DNA of 33,882 nucleotides. It comes from a virus. The stretch is taken from positions 1-33,882 of the IMG/VR virus record IMGVR_UViG_3300010883_000198. One strand, given 5' to 3'. A program made the translations under genes and the position numbers. Positions 29,173 to 33,882 of this stretch are shown here, piece by piece (within the stretch, counting starts at the first letter, position 1; every line of letters begins with the position of its first letter). The notes under the pieces are model-generated. The model did no database searches. It had not been told where the DNA came from and saw only the letters and a list, made by a program, of their open reading frames with translations.

Positions 29173-29372
29173 ATCCGATGTCCGAGTCGACGTAGAAACA
29201 GCCGCACTGCCGCGCCCACAAAGGCACTCGATGACATGCCACGTTGCTCTGCCTCGTCCGCAACGGCCTGGTAGATGGACTCTGGCACACGCGCCTTGAG
29301 TGATTTCGGCGTTCTCTCCATGCCACGTAAAACTACTTCCGCCGAGTCACCGCTAGGCTCAACTGCCGGCAT
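29169..29372 (-). CDS. ribbon-helix-helix (CopG/Arc-like) regulator, 67 aa
   Basis: AAAGGAGTGACG before the ATG at 29372 fixes the start; the longer frame to 29444 has no such site. Residues 23-63 form the ribbon-helix-helix pattern: strand KSLKARVP, helix ESIYQAVADEAEQRG, turn, and helix SSSAFVGAAVRLFLRRLG. The proteins act as dimers, with the strand pair in the DNA major groove. The gene overlaps the portal gene by 14 bases and lies on the side facing the gene-free island, whose tandem repeats are possible targets. A regulator within a late head operon is unusual. Confidence 0.7.
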   Translation of the reverse strand: MPAVEPSGDSAEVVLRGMERTPKSLKARVPESIYQAVADEAEQRGMSSSAFVGAAVRLFLRRLGHRM

Positions 29373-31467
29373 CGTCACTCCTTTGCGTATTCCTCGTCTC
29401 CGCTGCATGGACCGCCGAGAGCCCAAGTTCGTGTCCTTGGGCATCGTCCTGGAGTGCTAGATCCTCTTCGCCCTTCACACGGGCCAGTGCAATCGCCTGT
29501 TCGCCCTTCATGGTTTGCAACATCATCGCCAGTTCCTTCTTGATGTCCGCGAGCATCGCCTCTCGCTGTGTTTTGGCCTGTTCCTTCATCGCGCTGGTTT
29601 CCGCCTGCGTGGTGAGTTCCTGAATCTGGGCCTGTGCCTGCTGAAGCAGTTGCTGGCCTTCCATTAACTGCCGTTGGAGCTGCATCGGATCCGGCTCCTC
29701 GCCTTCCTCCGGTTTCCGCATTTCGGGCGGCTGCAAGAACTTCAGCGCCTCGGCAATCTCGTCACCAATGGGTCCAAGATTCTTCAGTTTGATAATCATC
29801 GGACCAATCAACCTGAACACGTCAGGGTTTCCCGCCAACTGGTCGGCAAATTGAGACGCCGCCTGTCGCTGGCTCTCAAACGCCGGCCCCGTCGAGATGG
29901 TGGCCTGGTGATCGCCTCGCGTCGACACCGGCTTCTTCTGGGTGGCAGTGGGGGTCATCTCCTCGTCATTGATCCGCACCGTCCGCGCCTCATCGTTCGC
30001 CCCAATGACGCCGACGTCTCGCGGCGTGTCATAGGTCGATCCCATTAAATCTTCAACAATGACGCCGATCTGGCGCAGCATGTGGTCGAAATTATCAACA
30101 AAATGATACGTGCCCTTCTGCGAGCTCGCCTCGATCTGTTGCAGTGCGACGCCACTCTTCTCATTCCGTCGCTGGGCACTCGCGGGCAGCGGGCTCACCC
30201 CCATCGCCGCCTGAATGGCTCGCCGCGCCCCTTCAGCCCCGAACTCCAGTTGGTCAATAGCGGGCGAGTAGGGTTGGCGCTGCGGGAGCGGGAGGATTTG
30301 CCCGCTGGAGCCTTCCGTCACGGCCTTCGCCTGGAGATAAGCGACCGGCGTGTGTTGTACCTTCGACCACTCGATCTCATGCCCCTTGAACTGGCCCTCA
30401 TACCCGATATACGGTGTTTTGGGCGTCATGCCCACGAGTTCTGCTTGGGTCGTCCGGTAGTAGCAATACAGCATATAGGGATCACGGGCCAACCGCGTCA
30501 TCGACATCAGTTTTCGCTCTGGCCCGGCCCCACCGGCGACATAAATCACTTTCCCGTAGCAACTCGCAATGGGGATATGCTTCCCCGGCCACGGCGTGGT
30601 GGAGAGGATTTCGACACCGTTGGTGAGGTGTTGTTTCACGGATGGGACGCGCACCTGGCGATCTTGTATCGACTCCGGCCAGGCGCTGAGCCCGAGCGCA
30701 GGCAACAGCGACCGATCCGAAATTTCAGACTTCAAGATCCCGAGCACGGAGCCATCCGGCATCTGAAACTGGTGCAAGACGTCGTCGGCCTCTTCGATCT
30801 CCCAGTATTCAGCAAGCATGACATGGGAATCAGTGAACCATGTTGGGTAGTCCACGGAGAGTGCGTCGAAGTCCTGGTGGGCGGACTCTTCACCGAACTC
30901 CCGTATGAAGTCCTCTCGTCGCCAGTGCTCATGGACGAAGCAATAGCGCATGTCTGACGAGTCTGGACGCAGTGCCGTGGGGTCTGGAAGCACCATGTCT
31001 GGGTTCGGGAACGGCTGGATGATGATGTCCTGATCAAACGACCGCGGCGAGGTGAACTCGGTATTGACCCGGCAGAAGCCATAGCCTCGCTGGACGGCGT
31101 TTTCAAAGGCGGACGTATACGCGATCTGCGCGTTCGACCGGTATTCGATCTCGCGCATCTTGTCCTGATAGAACGTGGCGGACTCGTCTGACGCGCCGTC
31201 ACCGGTGGCAGAGAACCGGACCCCGCGTGGATTCGAGCGTACGTCGTTAATCACCTGGTTGAAATACTGTCCCAGCTCGTCCAGGGCAAGGGCGGGGCGG
31301 TTGGCCTCTTTCCGCTGCGCCTTGTCTTCGGCGCTCCAGGGGTCACCCGCGACATAGCGCATATCCTCTGCGCCTTCCGTGTGGATATCACGCCAGCCGT
31401 CCTCGGCTAACTGATACCGCTCGCGAATCCGATCAAGCAGGGCATCGTCCTGTGCTGTGGTCGCCAT
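29359..31467 (-). CDS. portal protein, P22 gp1-like, 702 aa
   Basis: Size (702, against 725 in P22) and pattern match the P22 portal family (PF16510): AEDMRYVAGDPWSAEDKAQR, NRPALALDELGQYFNQVIND, NPRGVRFSATGDGASDESAT, QRGYGFCRVNTEF, and QPFPNPDMVLPDPTALRPDS. Later come HTPVAYLQAKAV and a region with QRRNEKSGVALQQIEASSQK, the clip and wing elements. The last 130 residues are a Gln/Ala/Glu coiled coil (MQLQRQLMEGQQLLQQAQAQ), like the C-terminal barrel of P22 that senses packing. The portal is the ring through which DNA enters and leaves the head. Confidence 0.85.
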   Translation of the reverse strand: MATTAQDDALLDRIRERYQLAEDGWRDIHTEGAEDMRYVAGDPWSAEDKAQRKEANRPALALDELGQYFNQVINDVRSNPRGVRFSATGDGASDESATFYQDKMREIEYRSNAQIAYTSAFENAVQRGYGFCRVNTEFTSPRSFDQDIIIQPFPNPDMVLPDPTALRPDSSDMRYCFVHEHWRREDFIREFGEESAHQDFDALSVDYPTWFTDSHVMLAEYWEIEEADDVLHQFQMPDGSVLGILKSEISDRSLLPALGLSAWPESIQDRQVRVPSVKQHLTNGVEILSTTPWPGKHIPIASCYGKVIYVAGGAGPERKLMSMTRLARDPYMLYCYYRTTQAELVGMTPKTPYIGYEGQFKGHEIEWSKVQHTPVAYLQAKAVTEGSSGQILPLPQRQPYSPAIDQLEFGAEGARRAIQAAMGVSPLPASAQRRNEKSGVALQQIEASSQKGTYHFVDNFDHMLRQIGVIVEDLMGSTYDTPRDVGVIGANDEARTVRINDEEMTPTATQKKPVSTRGDHQATISTGPAFESQRQAASQFADQLAGNPDVFRLIGPMIIKLKNLGPIGDEIAEALKFLQPPEMRKPEEGEEPDPMQLQRQLMEGQQLLQQAQAQIQELTTQAETSAMKEQAKTQREAMLADIKKELAMMLQTMKGEQAIALARVKGEEDLALQDDAQGHELGLSAVHAAETRNTQRSDDAGS

Positions 31468-31650
31468 CTATTTATCCTTTGACGCAGGCACCGTGTCCGG
31501 TGCCGGGAGTCTCCACCATCGCTCCAGTTCTTCGATTTGCCCCGCCTTCCCAGACACGAAGATCGGGATCTTCAGTTCCGCGCACACCGCATACAGCCGC
31601 ACGCGTGCGGCCATGCGTTCCGCGTAATCGTCGTGTGCGTCCTGCCTCAC
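31468..31650 (-). CDS. small hypothetical protein between terminase and portal, 60 aa
   Basis: Not recognised. The GTG at 31650 overlaps the terminase TGA (GTGA) and the stop lies directly before the portal ATG. Sequence features: a helix DDYAERMAARVRLYAVCAEL, then KIPIFVSGKAGQIEELERWW and a proline-rich tail. A gene squeezed between terminase and portal with both ends coupled is likely real. It could be a head-assembly helper. Confidence 0.6.
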   Translation of the reverse strand: MRQDAHDDYAERMAARVRLYAVCAELKIPIFVSGKAGQIEELERWWRLPAPDTVPASKDK

Positions 31651-32930
31651 TGCCAGACTCCCGATGAGACATACGGGGGGAGCGCGATTTCATCCGGCTC
31701 TGGCGTCCTATGCCGCACCGCGAGCCCACGGAAGGCGTCTGCGCCATGACTCGCCCAATCATGCACTGGGGTGGCCGTAAATTCCTGGAGACGGGCATTG
31801 TAGTCCCGTCGATAGTGCTGCAAGGATTCACGCCCGACGCGTGTATGTATCTCGTCAAACCAGCACCGACGGAAGAAGAGCCGGGCCGCGTGGATGCCCT
31901 CTTCGAGCTTGAGATTACGCCCGACCTTGAAGTTCAATCCGAGCCCACGGGCGGTCTCAAGACGGCTTTTCCCTGTCCCGAGTTCGCGGACCCGGATATC
32001 GTGCGGTGCCCAGTGTTCCCCGTAGGTATAGCCCCGATCTGACAAGACCGTGACGTAGTGCGGGAGCCCTTCCCCGCTATTCTCGTAATAATCAATCAAG
32101 CGGACCTCGCCAGAGCGTGTGGACTGGCTAAACCAGATCGACATCGCATCGCCAATGCCCAGATCCCAATCTGTATCAACAGGCAGTGCCGGGTCATACG
32201 GCACTTGGGTCACCCGTCCAGCCGCCACCGCGTCCAAGAGTTCGGCAGAGAAGATGGCCCCCTTGACGCTCGCCTCGAAACTGCACTCGTATTCCTGTGC
32301 GTATTCGTCGGCCGTCATATCGCCCGCAGACGCCTCCAATTCTTCAGCGGGCAGAATCCCGGTCTCGGAGGCTTTGTGCTCCGCATAAAACCAGTCCGTA
32401 TTCGTGCGGGCTTTCTGGGCCTGGGCGTAAAATTCATTCTTCCCGGCCGGTGTGCCCATAAACATCGCCCATCCATGACGGTCAGCCAGGGTGGGACGGA
32501 TCACCTCACTGAACACCCGCGGGGGTTGCATCCCAAATTCATCAAAGACCACCCCGTCCAGGTAAATGCCGCGCATCGAGTCAGGGTTGTCCGCCCCGAA
32601 AATGCGTACCTGTGCCCCATTCTCGAAATCAACCCGCAATTCTGCTTGGTGAATCCGTGCCCGAGCCGCTTTGGCGTAGTGCTGCATGTAATCCCACGCA
32701 CTCGCTTTGCCCTGGCGGTAGGTGGGGGCGATATACGCGAAACGTGGACGGTCCAGCGTACACATGAGCGCGGCCTTCTGGAGGAGGTTAATCGCGAGAA
32801 CGGTTTTGCCGAAACGCCGATGGCAGACCAGCACGCCGAACCGACACGACGACATCCCCTTGCTGACGGCCGCTTGCAAGGGTCTCGGCCAATACGGAAT
32901 GGACCGGACGTCTTCTCGCGCTCTGCTCAC
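31647..32930 (-). CDS. terminase large subunit (packaging ATPase and nuclease), 427 aa
   Basis: Walker A variant CHRRFGKT at residues 36-43, Walker B DGVVFDEF with Asp130-Glu131, the coupling motif MFMGTPAGKNEFY, and the RuvC-type nuclease site with Asp252, Asp254 and Asp256 (PVDTDWDLGIGD), closing on HDWASHGADAFRGL. This is the complete plan of a phage large terminase (Terminase_6 type) that pumps DNA into the head and cuts it. The GTG start overlaps the small subunit stop. At 427 residues it is somewhat shorter than P22 gp2 (499). Confidence 0.85.
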   Translation of the reverse strand: MSRAREDVRSIPYWPRPLQAAVSKGMSSCRFGVLVCHRRFGKTVLAINLLQKAALMCTLDRPRFAYIAPTYRQGKASAWDYMQHYAKAARARIHQAELRVDFENGAQVRIFGADNPDSMRGIYLDGVVFDEFGMQPPRVFSEVIRPTLADRHGWAMFMGTPAGKNEFYAQAQKARTNTDWFYAEHKASETGILPAEELEASAGDMTADEYAQEYECSFEASVKGAIFSAELLDAVAAGRVTQVPYDPALPVDTDWDLGIGDAMSIWFSQSTRSGEVRLIDYYENSGEGLPHYVTVLSDRGYTYGEHWAPHDIRVRELGTGKSRLETARGLGLNFKVGRNLKLEEGIHAARLFFRRCWFDEIHTRVGRESLQHYRRDYNARLQEFTATPVHDWASHGADAFRGLAVRHRTPEPDEIALPPYVSSGVWQ

Positions 32931-33382
32931 CCTGTCGTGCTCCCCGGTGGCGGGCCTTCCTGTTCGTGGATATACCGGACGGTCCCGCTATGCCCCACAT
33001 CCACCACATCCACCGACTTCCCCATCACTCGGTCCGCAATATCCTTGAAGGCCGCAGCCGAGGGGTCTTTCGTGAAAATGTAATAGCCCTCGTCTTTACT
33101 CAGCGCGTCGGCAATCACGTCTGGATCGGTAATCCGGTCGAATTTCCCGCCCTTGTCCCGCAAGAAGAAATGGCTGATCCCAATGGCGTGCTGGATCTGG
33201 GCATCAAAGAGTGGCCCGCGCTGCGCCCGAAACCGTTCACGCAGAATCTCAATCTCTTCCGCTTCTCGTCGCTCTCGCGCCACGACACGCTTCGTTCGCG
33301 ACCCTTTCGGTCGCCCAGCGCCACGACGCTTCCCTCCACGATTCTCCTGGTCCTTCGGGGCCTTCTCTACGGTGTCACTCAT
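32927..33382 (-). CDS. terminase small subunit candidate, 151 aa
   Basis: It lies immediately before, and is coupled to, the large terminase. The basic N-terminus KRRGAGRPKGSRTKR has an AT-hook-like GRP core for DNA binding. A charged helix follows (REAEEIEILRERFRAQRG), then QIQHAIGISHFFLRDKGGKF, a middle part with SKDEGYYIFTKDPSAAAFKD and a flexible end. The pattern resembles proteins annotated as small terminase or terminase-associated in podoviruses. The recognition site (pac) may be nearby, within or upstream of this gene. Confidence 0.65.
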   Translation of the reverse strand: MSDTVEKAPKDQENRGGKRRGAGRPKGSRTKRVVARERREAEEIEILRERFRAQRGPLFDAQIQHAIGISHFFLRDKGGKFDRITDPDVIADALSKDEGYYIFTKDPSAAAFKDIADRVMGKSVDVVDVGHSGTVRYIHEQEGPPPGSTTG

Positions 33383-33597
33383 AATACCTCTCCCCGTGTG
33401 TCGAGCAGGCGGTGTTGGGTGTACGCGGTGTGGAGGGACGCGACTAAGGCGTCACGGTGGACTGGAACCGTGTAGATGGGCCTGTACCGTCTCGGCGGTA
33501 GCTCGGCGGGGTCTGGCTGGCGGAGTAAGACTTTCATCGCCTGGAGCCGTCGATAGGCCGTGTTTTGGTTTTGGGTCTGAGAATTATAAAACCTCAT
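33379..33597 (-). CDS. first gene of the packaging/head operon, 72 aa, unknown
   Basis: Not recognised. The stop overlaps the small terminase start (ATGA). I chose the ATG at 33597, seven bases downstream of a perfect TATAAT, which would make the message leaderless; the alternative ATG at 33534 has a weak AGGCG site and gives 51 residues. The protein starts MRFYNSQTQNQNTAYRRL and contains a VHRDALVASLHTAYTQHRLL helix. Basic, polar and small, it may be an early packaging or regulatory factor. Confidence 0.55.
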   Translation of the reverse strand: MRFYNSQTQNQNTAYRRLQAMKVLLRQPDPAELPPRRYRPIYTVPVHRDALVASLHTAYTQHRLLDTRGEVL

Positions 33598-33609
33598 ACA
33601 AAGATTATA
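33583..33609 (-). promoter_or_regulatory. promoter-like region with two TATAAT boxes
   Basis: On the minus strand, TATAAT occurs at 33609-33604 and again at 33588-33583. From the first, transcription would start at or next to the ATG at 33597. No good -35 hexamer is found 16-18 bases upstream, but a run of nine A (33640-33632 on this strand) may help. A TTAGTC/GACTAA half-site like that of the operator at 7899-7912 lies at 33613-33618, beside the -10. Confidence 0.4.
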
Positions 33610-33703
33610 CCTTTAGTCGGATCCCGATCGCTTTTTTTTTGAGCGTCCAGAAAACAGCCGGATCCGAGCCCCTGACAGCCCAGGCAGTCGCCACCATCAC
33701 GGC

Positions 33704-33882
33704 GCCAGGCTCGAGCTCAGGCAGCACCAGGTCGCAGCCAGGCAGCAGCCAGGTCGCAGCCAGGTCGCAGCCAGGCAGCAGCCAGGCTCGAGCTCAGGCA
33801 GCACCAGGTAGCAGCAGGTAGCAGCCAGGCTCGAGCTCAGGCAGCACCAGGTAGCAGCAGGTAGCAGCCAGGCTCGAGCTCA
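33704..33882. repeat. 43-bp tandem repeats at the right end
   Basis: A unit beginning GCCAGGCTCGAGCTCAGG starts at 33704, 33781, 33824 and 33867. The last three are spaced 43 bases apart; the first interval, 77, is filled by related CAGCCAGGTCG-type sub-repeats. Each unit holds the palindrome GCTCGAGC. A 43-base period changes reading frame at each step, so this is not coding. The window ends inside the array, as assemblies often do at repeats. Confidence 0.85.

Noticed and set aside
30082-30957. 291-residue plus-strand open frame opposite the portal gene
   Set aside because: The portal match on the minus strand is strong across the entire stretch, and the plus frame is rich in Arg, His, Pro and Leu as antisense frames usually are.
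32058-33083. 341-residue plus-strand open frame opposite the terminase genes
   Set aside because: It is the mirror of two well-supported coupled genes, has no family pattern, and lies in a region where all genes run leftward; high GC content makes such mirror frames common.
33611-33640. rho-independent terminator on the plus strand (nine T after a small stem)
   Set aside because: The only stem before the T run is TCGG-ATC-CCGA, too weak, and no plus-strand gene ends there.
1-33882. direct terminal repeats or a circular overlap at the two ends
   Set aside because: The first bases (a coding frame) share nothing with the tandem repeat at the right end.
33704-33882. CRISPR array
   Set aside because: The repeats are nearly continuous with no unique spacers of even length, and no cas gene is present.

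Overview
This window is most of a GC-rich double-stranded DNA phage (or prophage) genome whose head and DNA-ejection genes follow the order of the P22-like podoviruses: small terminase, large terminase, portal, scaffold, coat, gp4-like and gp10-like head completion proteins, then several internal/ejection-type proteins and tail-fibre genes. Strong AGGAGG-type ribosome sites, many GTG starts and an encoded CCA on a tRNA-like piece fit a bacterial host, which I cannot name. The window starts inside a gene and stops inside a tandem repeat, so part of the genome between the right end and the left end is missing.

Layout. (1) 1-2282, plus strand: seven small early-type genes, including a zinc-ribbon protein and a ribbon-helix-helix-like protein; two of them have the same hairpin repeat in their leaders. 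(2) About 2282-2331: a large hairpin where this cluster meets the minus-strand genes head-on. (3) 2318-7893, minus strand: a replication and recombination operon read leftward from an XRE-type regulator: SSB-like protein, RecB/Cas4-like exonuclease, coiled-coil protein, HNH protein, small membrane protein, VRR-NUC nuclease, winged-helix protein, DUF1376 replication protein and a G39P-like helicase loader. A promoter with a perfect palindromic operator lies at the regulator start, and a repeat cluster inside the DUF1376 gene is a candidate replication origin. (4) 8010-10057: a membrane protein, a nucleotide-modification-associated (DUF1599) protein and a metallophosphoesterase with an N-terminal cysteine-rich region. 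(5) 10097-12783: lysis cassette with a TIGR02594-type endolysin, candidate holin and spanin-like membrane proteins, and in their midst a glycoside-hydrolase-like protein that begins with a mannose-lectin (GNA) motif. (6) 12784-23716: tail-fibre/adhesin proteins, four large internal-virion candidates, a GNAT-like acetyltransferase and the gp10-like protein. (7) 23716-33597: head module, including an unexpected protein with a Sec signal peptide directly after the coat gene, and a ribbon-helix-helix regulator after the portal. (8) 28232-28704: a mostly gene-free island inside the head module holding two sets of short tandem repeats, a 28-residue basic peptide gene, and the 3' half of a tRNA-Asn on the opposite strand, which looks like an attachment site although no integrase is visible. 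(9) 33598-33882: a promoter-like sequence and 43-bp tandem repeats upstream of the terminase genes.

How it works together. Nearly all minus-strand genes touch or overlap by 1-14 bases (ATGA, GTGA, TTGA, TAATG junctions), so they are probably translated as coupled blocks. The left operon would copy and recombine the DNA, the right block would build and fill a short-tailed virion, and the middle cassette would release it. The points I find most worth checking are the lectin-glycosidase, the secreted protein in the capsid module, the opposite-strand tRNA fragment with its repeats, the candidate origin inside the replication gene, and a repeated YRLPRPW peptide at both ends of the 955-residue internal protein.
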